From positions 5,104,501 to 5,168,500 of the forward strand of contig NC_010162.1 of the NCBI RefSeq assembly GCF_000067165.1: 64,000 nt of DNA. The letters are read 5' to 3'. Position 1 is the stretch's first letter. Every line of letters begins with the position of its first letter. Shown here piece by piece: positions 53,715-63,164 of this stretch. Under the pieces are notes generated by a model, which did not search any database, was not told the origin of the DNA, and saw only the letters and a program-made list of their open reading frames with translations. Origin of the DNA: Sorangium cellulosum So ce56. Its GTDB lineage: Bacteria > Myxococcota_A > Polyangia > Polyangiales > Polyangiaceae. Both the position numbers and the translations under genes were made by a program.

Positions 53715-56351
53715 TCACGGCCGGTCGAGGGTGACGACGGGCGACGTCCATGTCTCCCAGTGCGCCTCGTTGTCCGGATCGCCGAGCGCCCGGAGCGCGC
53801 GGAGCTTGATCAGGTAATCCCCGTCCGGGACGACGGTGTGCCTCCCGTCGAGCTTCGTCGTGCCCTTCCATCCATACCGCGTGACCGCCGTCGCCGAGGC
53901 GCTCTGACCGACGTGGGACAGCATCAGCGCGCGCCCCCACGGCTTCGCCGTGGCGGCGTCGACGATGTCCAGCGCCAGGAGCTCCGCGCCGTGATCGAGG
54001 TGGACGACCACGTACGGCATGTCGTCCGACGCCAGCGTGTAGGCCGCGCCGCGCGGCTGCTGGGTCAGGCGCGTCCCGCTCAGCTTGCCGAGCCACGGAG
54101 CCCCGGGACCGGACGCCTTGAGGAGGGGCAGGCTCTGGTAATCGCCCTTGAAGCCCGCATACGGCACCCGCAGCAGGCCGTCGGCCGCCCCGCCCCGCGG
54201 CGTGAACACGAGGTAGCCGCCGAACAGGCCGCCTTCCGCGAGCGCGTCGCTCGCCGTGAAGGTGACGGAGACGGTCGCGCTCCCGGCGGCGGGCACCGTC
54301 ACGCTCGCGGCGCTGAAATCGACGCGCGCGGCGCCGGTCGTGGCGCTCGCGGGCGCCCAGTGGTCGCCCCCTGTCGCGCACGCCGCGGGCGCGTGCGACA
54401 GGTCGTAGGTGACGTCGTGCCCGCTCGAGTTCTCCAGCGTCAGCGTGCGCAGGGCGGGGCCGGCCTCGCTCTCTCCCAGCGAGAGCTTTCCAGGGCTGAT
54501 CAAGGTGGTCGCGCGGATCGCCCGGTCAACGCGGATCACCCCTGCGCCCTGCCGGTGCGCGCTCTCCGGCACGCCGGCGCCCAGATCGCCGCTCCACGGC
54601 GCGGGGACCGCGGTGTTCTGGAGGACGTCGCGCACGCGCGCCGCGGACAGCTCCGGGCGCGCGGCGAGCAGGAGCGCGACGGCCCCGGCCACGTGCGGCG
54701 CCGCCATCGACGTCCCGCTGAGCGTGTCGTACGAGCCTTGCTCGATCGGCACCGTCGAGTAGATCGTGCCGCCCGGCGCGGCGAGATCGGGCTTGAAGGA
54801 CAGCGCCGCGCTCAGGCCGTGCGAGCTGAAGCGGGAGACGAGGCCCGCGGTGCTGTTCCGCGCGGCCACGGCCCGGTGGGTCCAGCTGTGCGTCACGGGC
54901 CCGGCGTCGAGGCGCGCGTTGAGCTGCTCGCCGTCGGCCTGCGCGATCCCCACGACCGGGATGGTGATCGGAGGGTCGCCCTCCACGGACGGGCTCATCG
55001 CACCGGACCGGTCGTTGTAGAACAGGACGGCTACGGCGCCCGCGGCCTGCGCGTGCGCGGCCTTCTGGTGGAACGAGCAGCCGCCGCGCCGGACGAGCGC
55101 GATCTGGCGCGCGAGGCTGCCGGCGGGGAGCTCGGCGCACGCGTCGCGGGCGCTGGTGGTCGTCCCCGTGCGCGCGAGGGCGGCGCTCCCCGAGAGCGGC
55201 GCGGGCGGGCTCCCGGCGCCGCGGGTGTAGCCGATCACGGCGTTGCCCGGCGCGACGGTGAACGACAGGGTGGTGACGCGCGTGCTGTCGACGGACGCGG
55301 TGCCGATGACCGCCTCACCCACGCCGGGCGCGCCCGCGGCCCAGAGCCCCTTCTCACCGCTGTTGCCGATCGACGCGACGACCGCGACGCCGCGCCCGAC
55401 GAGCGCGCTCGCCGCCGTCGCCGTCGGATAGTCAGGCCACTGGAACGGCGTTCCGATGCTGATGTTGATGACGTGCATGCCGTCGCTGGCAGCCCGCTCC
55501 ATCGCTTTGAGGATGATGTCGGCGCGCGAGCCGCCGCGGCATCCGAAGACGCGGTAAGCACCGAAGGTCACGTCCGGGGCCACGCCCTGCACGACCCCGT
55601 TCGCCCCGATGATCCCGGCGACGTGCGTGCCATGGCCCAGGCAATCGTCCGGCTCTCCGTCGGGCACGGGCGGCTTGGTCGCGTCACTGGCGACGAAATC
55701 GTCGCCGACGAAATCGTAGCCAAACGCCACGCGGCAGCCCGGGCCGAAGCAGCCTCCGAGATCGGGATGATGGTAGTCGATCCCGCTGTCGATCACGCCG
55801 ACGCGGATGTCCTCGCCGGTCACGCCGAGCTCTCGGCGCACGACGTCCGCGCCCGACATCTCGCCTGCGACGGCGAGGTCCGGGTCGACCGTCGGCGCGG
55901 CGCGCGTGGTGTCGAGCTCCACCGGCACCACGGGGTAGACGGCCTTGACCCCGGGCATGTCCACGAGCGCAGCCGAGCTCTCCCGCGCGACCCGGACGGA
56001 GAGGCCGCTCCAGAGCTCCTCGAACGAGAATCGTTGTTTGTACCGGAGCCCGCGGGCCGCGGCGGCTCGCCGGAAGAGCTCCCGCTCCTCCTCGACAAGG
56101 CCCTTGACGCGGGCGCCCCCGCTGCCCCTCGCGGCCGGCGCTCGCTCGAACTCCACGAACCAGAGCTCCGTGGCCTCCTCCGGCGCAAACGTCGCTTCGC
56201 CTGGCTCCGGGTCGTCCGGAGGGACGGTGTCCTGGCCCGCCCCCTTGTCTCCAGTCTCTCCGCTGCACCCTGAAATGGCGAACCAGAGAGATGCCAGAAC
56301 GAGCCGGCAACCACCGCACCTCACACGCCCCTTCCCGCGCGCTCCGATCAT
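53715..56351 (-). CDS. subtilisin-like serine protease lipoprotein with PA insert
   Basis: An 878-residue protein from ATG 56351, since the frame further upstream lacks a signal. Lipobox FAISGC (Cys29). About 55-150 is a propeptide-like region. The S8 peptidase domain has Asp188 in GVIDSGIDYHHPD, His240 in CLGHGTHVAG, Asn330 in SIGNSG, and Ser548 in SGTSMAAPHVAG. A PA domain is inserted at about 410-490 (RRGGCSFHQKAAHAQAAGAVAVLFYND). About 610-878 are beta-rich Fn3-like modules. The full catalytic triad is present. It is probably an outer-membrane-anchored extracellular protease. It converges with the RtcB gene, 9 bp apart. Confidence 0.92.
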   Translation of the reverse strand: MIGARGKGRVRCGGCRLVLASLWFAISGCSGETGDKGAGQDTVPPDDPEPGEATFAPEEATELWFVEFERAPAARGSGGARVKGLVEEERELFRRAAAARGLRYKQRFSFEELWSGLSVRVARESSAALVDMPGVKAVYPVVPVELDTTRAAPTVDPDLAVAGEMSGADVVRRELGVTGEDIRVGVIDSGIDYHHPDLGGCFGPGCRVAFGYDFVGDDFVASDATKPPVPDGEPDDCLGHGTHVAGIIGANGVVQGVAPDVTFGAYRVFGCRGGSRADIILKAMERAASDGMHVINISIGTPFQWPDYPTATAASALVGRGVAVVASIGNSGEKGLWAAGAPGVGEAVIGTASVDSTRVTTLSFTVAPGNAVIGYTRGAGSPPAPLSGSAALARTGTTTSARDACAELPAGSLARQIALVRRGGCSFHQKAAHAQAAGAVAVLFYNDRSGAMSPSVEGDPPITIPVVGIAQADGEQLNARLDAGPVTHSWTHRAVAARNSTAGLVSRFSSHGLSAALSFKPDLAAPGGTIYSTVPIEQGSYDTLSGTSMAAPHVAGAVALLLAARPELSAARVRDVLQNTAVPAPWSGDLGAGVPESAHRQGAGVIRVDRAIRATTLISPGKLSLGESEAGPALRTLTLENSSGHDVTYDLSHAPAACATGGDHWAPASATTGAARVDFSAASVTVPAAGSATVSVTFTASDALAEGGLFGGYLVFTPRGGAADGLLRVPYAGFKGDYQSLPLLKASGPGAPWLGKLSGTRLTQQPRGAAYTLASDDMPYVVVHLDHGAELLALDIVDAATAKPWGRALMLSHVGQSASATAVTRYGWKGTTKLDGRHTVVPDGDYLIKLRALRALGDPDNEAHWETWTSPVVTLDRP

Positions 56352-56766
56352 CGATTCAGCTATGTTCGATGACGCGAATCGGTCAAGCGTGAGCGGCGCG
56401 AGAACGGAGGGAGGCGCGCGCCACGGATCGTCATTGTCGCAGACCATGGAAGAGTGGTTGTTTCAGAGCAGCCACCCTTTCGGGTCGGGCGTAACGAGAG
56501 TTGCGCTGCGCGACCCTGCCACGCGCGGCGGCGCGGCGGCGCGGCGGCAAACGAGCCCAGGGCGCCCTGCGAGGCGGCCTCGAGAGGTCGTTATCTCGCT
56601 ATGTCGTCGCTGTCCTGCCATGCCGCGGCGTACGAGCTCGTCGCGCTCAGGAGGCCGCCTCGGCCCCCGGCGGCGCGGGGACGGCCCCGGACGTTGCCGG
56701 TCCTCGAGCGCTCGACTAGCGTGGCGCGGCTCTCCGGCGCGGGCGGCGCCGGGGCTCGGATGCACG
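56352..56766. other. 415-bp spacer, no gene supported
   Basis: It lies between the divergent protease and methyltransferase genes. It contains ggcggcgcggcggcgcgg runs near 56530 and no clear promoter. Frames crossing it have no ribosome site or recognised domain. Confidence 0.45.
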
Positions 56767-57417
56767 ATGACGGTCCTCGAGCGCGCCCTGTTCTCCTTGC
56801 ACCATCGCCTGGTCCACGTGCCGCGCGTGGGCCGCGTCGCGCGGGCGCTCGCCGCGCAGGTGGGCCCCGCGGCGTCGCTGCTCGACGTGGGCGCGGGCGA
56901 CGGCACGGTCGCGCTGGAGGTCGCGCGCCTGGTCGGGGCGCTCCGCGTCGTCGGCGTGGACGTGAAGGCGCGTCCCGGGACGGCGCTGCCGGTCATCGGC
57001 TATGACGGCGAGCGCCTCCCCTTCCCCGACGCGGCGTTCGAGGCGGTGCTCCTCTCCGACGTGCTGCACCACGCCGCGCGCCCCGGCGCGCTGCTCGCCG
57101 AGGCGCTCCGGGTCGCGTCGCGCGTCGTCGCGCTCAAGGATCACTTCCGGTTCGGCCCGGTCTCGGAGCGCGTGCTCCTCTGGATGGATCTCGCCGGCAA
57201 CGCCGCGCCCGGCGTCGAGGTGCGGGGCACGTACTTCACGCCGGGCGAGCTCGTCGCGCTCGTGCGCGGCGCGGGCGGGCGCATCACCGGCCTCGAGTGG
57301 CCGCTCCGGATCCACGATCTGCCGTTCCGCCTCGTGACCCAGGATCGCCTCCAGTTCGCGGCGCGGATCGAGCGCCTGGCCGCGGGAATCGCGGGCGCCG
57401 CGGGAGACGCGCGATGA
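56767..57417 (+). CDS. class I SAM-dependent methyltransferase
   Basis: A 216-residue enzyme. Motif I LLDVGAGDGTVALEVARLVG (about 40-55), acidic end of beta-2 VVGVDVKARPG, DGERLPFPDAAFEAVLLSDVLHHAARPGALLAEALRV (motifs II-III), and a Trp/Arg-rich C-terminus. It belongs to the Methyltransf_11/25 type; substrate unknown. It overlaps the epimerase gene by 4 bp (ATGA at 57414), suggesting a common pathway on a sugar or lipid-linked substrate. Confidence 0.85.
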   Translation: MTVLERALFSLHHRLVHVPRVGRVARALAAQVGPAASLLDVGAGDGTVALEVARLVGALRVVGVDVKARPGTALPVIGYDGERLPFPDAAFEAVLLSDVLHHAARPGALLAEALRVASRVVALKDHFRFGPVSERVLLWMDLAGNAAPGVEVRGTYFTPGELVALVRGAGGRITGLEWPLRIHDLPFRLVTQDRLQFAARIERLAAGIAGAAGDAR

Positions 57418-58385
57418 CGGAGCTCAGGTCGTTCGTCGTCGGCGGCGCCGGGTTCATCGGGAGCCACCTTACCGATCGCCTGGTCGAGCGCGGCCCCGTG
57501 ACGATCTACGACAACCTCTCTGTCGGGCGCCGCGCTTTCGTGGCGTCGCACCTCGCCTCCGGGCGCGCGACGCTCGTCGAGGCCGACGCCCTCGATCTGG
57601 AGCGGCTCACCGAGGCCATGGCGGGCCACGACCTCGTCGTGCACCTCGCGGCGAACCCCGAGGCGCGCTGGGGGCTCGCGCGGACGCGGCTCGACCTCGA
57701 TCAGGGCACCATCGCGACGTACAACGTGCTCGAGGCGATGCGGCGGGCGGCCGTCGGCCGGCTGATCTTCTCGTCCTCCGGGACGGTCTACGGCGACACC
57801 CCGCGCCGGTGCGCGGAGGGCGATCTCGGCGCCCTGCCCATCTCGCTCTACGGCGCGAGCAAGCTCGCGGGCGAGGCGCTCATCAGCGCCTACGTCGAGT
57901 GCTTCGGCCTCACGGCGTGGATCTACCGCTTCGGCAACGTCGTCGGGCCGCGCGGGACGCACGGCGCGGCGCTCGATTTCCTGAAGAAGCTGCGCGATCG
58001 GCGGACGGAGCTCGAGGTGCTCGGCGACGGGCGCCAGTCGAAGCCGTACCTCGATGTCCGGGACTGCGCGGAGGGGATCCTGTTCGGCTTCGACCAGGCC
58101 AGGGAGCGGCTCAACATCCACAACCTCGCGCCCGAGGACGCGACGAGCGTCTCGCGCATCGCGGAGCTGTGCGTGGCGGCGTCGCCCTATCCGGACGCGG
58201 TGATCCGGTATCAGGGAGGCGAGCGCGGCTGGCCTGGCGACGTGCCGCGATCGCGGATGGATCCTGGCAAGCTGGCGGCGCTGGGCTTCCGCGTGCGCCA
58301 CACGAGCGACGAGGCGGTCCGGATGGCGGTGGAGGCGCTGGCGAGCGAGGTGTTCGGGGGCGAGCTGGCGCGACGAGCGCAGTGA
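57414..58385 (+). CDS. NAD-dependent sugar epimerase/dehydratase (extended SDR)
   Basis: A 323-residue enzyme. Nucleotide-binding motif FVVGGAGFIGSHLTDRLVERG, then DNLSVGRR, and VVHLAANPEARWGLARTRLDLDQG. The active site has FSSSGTVYGD (Ser, Thr) and ISLYGASKLAGEALISAY (Tyr-x3-Lys). RFGNVVGPRGTHG binds substrate. It is close to UDP-glucose 4-epimerase-like proteins. It probably makes a nucleotide sugar. Coupled to the upstream methyltransferase. Confidence 0.88.
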   Translation: MTELRSFVVGGAGFIGSHLTDRLVERGPVTIYDNLSVGRRAFVASHLASGRATLVEADALDLERLTEAMAGHDLVVHLAANPEARWGLARTRLDLDQGTIATYNVLEAMRRAAVGRLIFSSSGTVYGDTPRRCAEGDLGALPISLYGASKLAGEALISAYVECFGLTAWIYRFGNVVGPRGTHGAALDFLKKLRDRRTELEVLGDGRQSKPYLDVRDCAEGILFGFDQARERLNIHNLAPEDATSVSRIAELCVAASPYPDAVIRYQGGERGWPGDVPRSRMDPGKLAALGFRVRHTSDEAVRMAVEALASEVFGGELARRAQ

Positions 58386-58442
58386 GCGCGCGGTCGACGC
58401 GGCCGCCGCCGCGCGGGTCGGCCGCGGTGGTAGAGTCCGCGC

Positions 58443-59117
58443 ATGTCTGAGCTCACCCTCTACCTCGGGAACAGGACCTATTCATCGTGGTCGCTCCGGG
58501 CCTGGCTCGTCCTGAAGCAGGCTGGCGCCGATTTCGAAGAGGTGGTGATCCCTCTCCAGGCGCCCGGCACGCCCACCCTGGAGATCCAGCGTTACTCTCC
58601 GTCGGGCAAGGTGCCGGCCTTGCAGCACGGGGTGCTCACGATCTGGGAGTCGCTCGCGATCGCCGAGTACGCGGCGGAGCTCTTCCCCGCGGCGAAGCTC
58701 TGGCCGGAGGCGCGCGACGCGCGCGCCGTCGCGCGATCGGTGAGCGCCGAGATGGCGAGCAGCTTCGCCGCGCTCCGCACCGCGCTGCCGATGAACGTGC
58801 GGCGGAAGATCCAGGGCGTGGCGCTCACCGACGCGGCGTCGCAGGACATCGCGCGCGTCCAGGCGATATGGAACGACTGCCGATCGCGCTTTGGCCAGGG
58901 AGGCGAGTTCCTGTTCGGGCGCTTCAGCGTGGCGGACGCCATGTACGCGCCGGTCGCGACGCGGTTCGACACGTACGGCGTCGAGCTCGACGCGGTCTCC
59001 CGGCGCTACGTGGCGTCGATCCTCGCGCTGCCCGCGATGCAGGCGTGGATCGCGAAGGCCAGGGAGGAGCCGCACATCATCGAGGCGTACGAGGCCATCG
59101 GCGTCGTGGGCGTGTAA
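58443..59117 (+). CDS. glutathione S-transferase family protein
   Basis: A 224-residue protein. N-terminal thioredoxin-like domain about 4-82, with catalytic Ser in NRTYSSWSLRAWLVLKQAG, cis-Pro in GKVPALQHG, and WESLAIAEYAAELFP. The C-terminal helical domain covers about 92-215 (EMASSFAALRTALPMNVR, GEFLFGRFSVADAMYAPVATRF). It resembles the YfcF/GST groups that detoxify electrophiles. Monocistronic, 57 bp after the epimerase gene. Confidence 0.88.
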   Translation: MSELTLYLGNRTYSSWSLRAWLVLKQAGADFEEVVIPLQAPGTPTLEIQRYSPSGKVPALQHGVLTIWESLAIAEYAAELFPAAKLWPEARDARAVARSVSAEMASSFAALRTALPMNVRRKIQGVALTDAASQDIARVQAIWNDCRSRFGQGGEFLFGRFSVADAMYAPVATRFDTYGVELDAVSRRYVASILALPAMQAWIAKAREEPHIIEAYEAIGVVGV

Positions 59118-59225
59118 CACGTAAACAGGTAGGCAGAGGCGAGCGCGGTCCACGCCGCGCTCGGGATCACCGACGGCGCCGCACCGCGAGGCGGCGGCCG
59201 GCGACGGAAAGCGCTAGACGGGCAC

Positions 59226-60971
59226 ATGCCGCACGAACTCGATCTTATCCTCACGATCACGGGCGGGCTCACCGGAGCCCTGGCGCTCGGCTTCGTCACC
59301 CAGCGCCTGAGGCTGTCCCCCATCGTGGGCTACCTGCTGGCCGGCATCCTCGTCGGCCCCTTCACCCCGGGGTTCGTGGCGGACAAGCGGCTCGCGGACC
59401 AGCTCGCGGAGATCGGGGTCATCCTGCTGATGTTCGGGGTCGGCCTGCAGTTCCACGTCCGCGAGCTCCTCGCCGTGCGCAAGGTCGCCGTGCCCGGCGC
59501 CCTCATCCAGATCGCGGTCGCCACGGCGCTCGGCGCCCTGGTCGGCCGCGCCGCGGGCTGGACGTGGGGCGCGGCGGTCGTCTTTGGCGTCGCCATCTCG
59601 GTGGCGAGCACCGTCGTGCTCACGCGGGTCCTCAGCGACAACGACGTCCTGCACACCCCCGCTGGCCACCTCGCCATCGGCTGGCTCGTGCTCGAGGACG
59701 TCTTCACCGTGCTGGTGCTCGTGCTGCTCCCCGCCGTGATGGGCGAAGCCGCGGGCGCGGGCGCGGCGGGCGTCGCCGTGTCCGTGGGGATCGCGGTCCT
59801 GAAGCTCGCCGGGCTCGTGGCGTTCATCTTCATCGTCGGACAGCGCGTCATCCCCGCGCTGCTGGGGTACGTCGCGAAGACCGGCTCGCGGGAGCTCTTC
59901 ACGCTGACGGTGCTCGTCGTCGCGCTCGGCGTCGCCGTGGGCTCGGCCATCCTCTTCGGATCGTCGATGGCGCTCGGCGCCTTCCTCGGCGGCCTGGTCG
60001 TCGGCCAGTCCGACTTCAGCTCGCGCGCCGCGTCGGAGGCGCTCCCGATGCGCGACGCGTTCGCCGTGCTGTTCTTCGTCTCGGTGGGGATGCACCTCGA
60101 CCCGGCGCAGCTCGCCGTGGGCTGGCAGCTGGCCGCGGGGACGCTCGCGGTGGTGCTGATCGGCAAGCCGCTCGCCGCGCTCGCGGTGACGGTGCTGCTC
60201 CGCCGCCCCCTCCAGACCGCCTTCGCCGTGGCCCTCTCGCTCGCGCAGATCGGGGAGTTCTCGTTCATCCTCGCGGCGCTCGGCAAGAAGCTCGGCGTCC
60301 TGCCGGTCGAGGCCGAGCAGACGCTCGTCGTCGCCGCCATCGTGTCGATCACGCTGAACCCGGTGCTCTTCGGCTTCCGCGATCGCCTCGCGCGATGGAC
60401 GTCCGCGCTCTTCCAGCAGCGCGACGCCGCCCTCGCGGAGGCCGAGGCCGCGTCGCTGGACGAGCACGCCCACCGCACCGTCGTGGTGGGCTACGGCCCT
60501 GTCGGGAAGACGCTGACGCGGCTGCTCCGTGAGAACGGCATCGCGCCGACCGTCGTCGAGCTGAACCTCGACACGGTGAAGCAGCTGCAGGACCAGGGCA
60601 TCCGCGCGATCTACGGCGACGCCACGCAGCGGGAGATCCTCGAGCGGGCCGGGGTCGGGACGGCGGACAGCCTGCTGTTCACGGCGGCCGGCGCGCCCGG
60701 GGACGGGGTGATCGAGCAGGCGAAGGGCGTGAACCCGAGGCTGTTCGTCCTCGCCCGCGCCTTCTACCTGCGCGAGGTGACCGCGCTGAAGAAGGCGGGC
60801 GCGGACGTCGTGGTGACCGGCGAGGCGGAGGTCGCGTTCTCGATGACCGAGCGCCTCCTCGTGCGCATGGGCGCGACGTCCGAGCAGCTCGAACGCGAGC
60901 GCGAGCGCGTCCGGAGCGAGCTCTTCGGCAGCGGCTCACCAGGGCCTCGCCCCGCGGTGCACGACGCCTGA
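59226..60971 (+). CDS. CPA2-type K+/H+ antiporter with TrkA-N domain
   Basis: A 581-residue inner-membrane protein. About 12 TM segments (residues 5-395) belong to the Na/H exchanger CPA2 family: GYLLAGILVGPF, LAEIGVILLMFGVGLQFHV, AISVASTVVLTRVL, LVLEDVFTVLVLVLLPAVM (conserved Glu-Asp), and LSLAQIGEFSFILAALG. The cytoplasmic TrkA-N/RCK domain covers about 415-540 (RTVVVGYGPVGKTLTRLL, VVELNLDTVKQL, IYGDATQREILERAGV). It resembles E. coli YbaL/KefB. It balances K+ and pH. It is convergent with the DMT exporter gene. Confidence 0.93.
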   Translation: MPHELDLILTITGGLTGALALGFVTQRLRLSPIVGYLLAGILVGPFTPGFVADKRLADQLAEIGVILLMFGVGLQFHVRELLAVRKVAVPGALIQIAVATALGALVGRAAGWTWGAAVVFGVAISVASTVVLTRVLSDNDVLHTPAGHLAIGWLVLEDVFTVLVLVLLPAVMGEAAGAGAAGVAVSVGIAVLKLAGLVAFIFIVGQRVIPALLGYVAKTGSRELFTLTVLVVALGVAVGSAILFGSSMALGAFLGGLVVGQSDFSSRAASEALPMRDAFAVLFFVSVGMHLDPAQLAVGWQLAAGTLAVVLIGKPLAALAVTVLLRRPLQTAFAVALSLAQIGEFSFILAALGKKLGVLPVEAEQTLVVAAIVSITLNPVLFGFRDRLARWTSALFQQRDAALAEAEAASLDEHAHRTVVVGYGPVGKTLTRLLRENGIAPTVVELNLDTVKQLQDQGIRAIYGDATQREILERAGVGTADSLLFTAAGAPGDGVIEQAKGVNPRLFVLARAFYLREVTALKKAGADVVVTGEAEVAFSMTERLLVRMGATSEQLERERERVRSELFGSGSPGPRPAVHDA

Positions 60972-61030
60972 CCTCGCGGCGGGCACGCGTCGCGCCCCGC
61001 GGCCCCGGCGCTCCCGAGCGGGGCGCAGGT

Positions 61031-61969
61031 TCACTTCGACTTGCCGAGCCAGCTCACCCCGCCCACGACCAGCGTGAGCCCGACGACCTGCTGCCACGTG
61101 GCCGGCTCGCCCAGGATGACCCACGAGAACGCGATCGTGAGCACCGGGCCCAGCGTCGAGAACGTCGCCGCGCGGCCCGCGCCGAGCCGCCGGATGGCGG
61201 CGGCGAGGAGCACGATGGGGAGCACCGTGCTGATCGTCGCCATCGCCGCCGCGTACCCCCACACCGACGCCGGGAGCTCGCCCAGCCTGACCGGGCTCCC
61301 CGCCGCCGCGTAGTGCGCGAGCACCATCAGGCACGAGGCCGCCCCGCAGTACGCGGCGAGGCGCGTGGAGCCGACCCTGGAGGCGAGCTTGCCGACGCCG
61401 ATGTAGTAGAGCGCGTAGGTCACCGAGCTCGCGAACACCCACGCTCCGCCGATGGCGACGGCCCGCGCGTCCCCGGATTGCTCGAGATCGTGCCAGACGG
61501 CCGCCCCGAGCCCGAGATAACACACGGCGAGCGCTCCCCAGGCCTTGCCGCGCACTGGCTGCTTCAGCCACGCCGCGCCGATCAGGAGGACGAGCGTCGG
61601 ATACACGAACAGGATCAGCCGCTCGAGGCCGGTGCTGATGTACGTGAGCCCGATGAAGTCGAACAGGCTGGAGAGGTAATATCCGAGGAACCCGACGATC
61701 AGCACACCTCCCCAGAGGCCAGGCGTCAGGGGCCCTTCGGCAGCGCCGCGCTCCCTCCGGGCGAGCCACAGGAAGAACGGCAGCGCGATGCCCATCCGCA
61801 GCGCGAGCAGCGTCACCGCGTCGACGGGGTGCGCGGCGTAGGCGAGCTTCACGAAGATCGCCTTGAGCGCGAACGTCGCCGCCGAGAGGACGGCGAACGT
61901 CCGGCCGTCGTCGAGGAGGCCAGTCCGGATCTCGCCCGTCAGCGCGCCCACGCCCTCATGAGGGGACAT
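61031..61969 (-). CDS. DMT-superfamily (EamA) transporter
   Basis: A 312-residue membrane protein from the ATG at 61969 (ribosome site agaggtg). Ten hydrophobic segments form two EamA repeats: LSAATFALKAIFVKLAYAAHPVDAVTLLALRMGIALPFFLW, FLGYYLSSLFDFIGLTYISTGLERLILFVYPTLVLLIGAAWL, and TISTVLPIVLLAAAIRRLGAGRAATFSTLGPVLTIAFSWVILGE. It is a likely metabolite exporter. It is convergent with the antiporter, with a 59-bp gap, and divergent from the MlaE pair. Confidence 0.88.
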   Translation of the reverse strand: MSPHEGVGALTGEIRTGLLDDGRTFAVLSAATFALKAIFVKLAYAAHPVDAVTLLALRMGIALPFFLWLARRERGAAEGPLTPGLWGGVLIVGFLGYYLSSLFDFIGLTYISTGLERLILFVYPTLVLLIGAAWLKQPVRGKAWGALAVCYLGLGAAVWHDLEQSGDARAVAIGGAWVFASSVTYALYYIGVGKLASRVGSTRLAAYCGAASCLMVLAHYAAAGSPVRLGELPASVWGYAAAMATISTVLPIVLLAAAIRRLGAGRAATFSTLGPVLTIAFSWVILGEPATWQQVVGLTLVVGGVSWLGKSK

Positions 61970-62258
61970 CACCTCTGCTTCTCTGCTCTTCACCAGGCTC
62001 GCTCCACCAGGGGACCGGACACCGTCGCCGACAGCCCGCCTCCGGGCCGGCGCGCTCCTCCGGCGGGAGGCGCGCCGGCATTGCGCGCAGGAGCGCGCGT
62101 TTGCCACCGCACGAGGCTGCCTCGAAGGAGGCGGGCACATTTCAGGTAGAGGACGATCTCCTGTTTGGGTAGCGGTCTCGACCTCTCCGGCGCCGGCCTC
62201 TCGGGACGCCAGATCGCGCCGCGCTCCCCGGGAGCCTTGGGCTAAGCTCCCGTCTCCC

Positions 62259-63149
62259 ATGACGTCTCCTGCTGGCCCAGGCACCGCCGCGCGCGCTCAC
62301 GGCGGCGGCGCGCTCGCCTCGTCCGGCGCGCCGCCCGCGCCGCCCGTGAAGCGGCCGCGCGCGCCGATCGCGCAGGAGCCCTCCGGGGTCCACCAGCTCG
62401 GCGGCTCGTTCCTGCAGATCGCCGCCACGGTGGGCGGCATGGCCGTGCTCGCGGGCAAGATCGCGGCGCGCGTGGCCACGCTCCGCGTCGACGGCGCCGA
62501 GTTCATGCGCAACCTCTACCGGATGGGCGTCAAGTCGATGCCCATCGTCGTCGTGACCGCCCTCTTCACCGGCGCGATCATGGTCATCCAGGCGGCGCCG
62601 CTGGTCGAGCGCTTCGGCGCGCACGGCCTGCTCGGCTGGGGCGCCGGCTTCGGCACGCTCCGCGAGATCGCCCCGCTGCTCACGGCGCTCATGATCAACG
62701 GCCGCGTCGGCGCCAACAACACCGCCGAGCTCGGCACCATGGTCGTCACCGAGCAGATCGACGCCCTCCGCGTCCTCGCGATCGACCCGGTGAGCTTCCT
62801 CATCGCCCCGCGCTTCCTCGCGATGGTGCTGACGCTGCTCCTCTCGGTGATCTTCGCCGACGCGCTCGCCCTGCTCGGCGCAGCGCTGACCGGCGACCTC
62901 CTCCTCGGCGTCGCCCCGGCCGTCTTCTACAACGGCCTCACGAGCGGGCTGCTCGACATCGGCGACGTCATGAGCGGCCTCGTCAAGAGCGTCGTCTTCG
63001 GCGTCGTGCTCGCGCTCTCGAGCTGCCAGTACGGCCTCGGCGTGACCGGCGGCGCGCCCGGCGTCGGCCGCGCCGTCAACGCGACCGTCGTCGCCTCGGC
63101 CGCCGGCATCTTCATCCTCGACTACTTCGTCTCCTTCACGCTCGACTGA
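62259..63149 (+). CDS. MlaE-family ABC transporter permease, first copy
   Basis: A 296-residue inner-membrane permease for lipid (phospholipid) trafficking between membranes. The N-terminal 40 residues are Ala/Pro-rich. The core is MlaE/YrbE: FMRNLYRMGVKSMPIVVVTALFTGAIMVIQAAP, FGTLREIAPLLTALMINGRVGANNTAELGTMVVTEQIDALRVLAIDP, FLIAPRFLAMVLTLLLSVIFADALALLGA. It is followed after 15 bp by a second MlaE-like gene. In MlaFEDB the permease is usually a homodimer, so two dissimilar tandem copies point to a heterodimer. Confidence 0.92.
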   Translation: MTSPAGPGTAARAHGGGALASSGAPPAPPVKRPRAPIAQEPSGVHQLGGSFLQIAATVGGMAVLAGKIAARVATLRVDGAEFMRNLYRMGVKSMPIVVVTALFTGAIMVIQAAPLVERFGAHGLLGWGAGFGTLREIAPLLTALMINGRVGANNTAELGTMVVTEQIDALRVLAIDPVSFLIAPRFLAMVLTLLLSVIFADALALLGAALTGDLLLGVAPAVFYNGLTSGLLDIGDVMSGLVKSVVFGVVLALSSCQYGLGVTGGAPGVGRAVNATVVASAAGIFILDYFVSFTLD

Positions 63150-63164
63150 TCGGCGGCGCCGCGT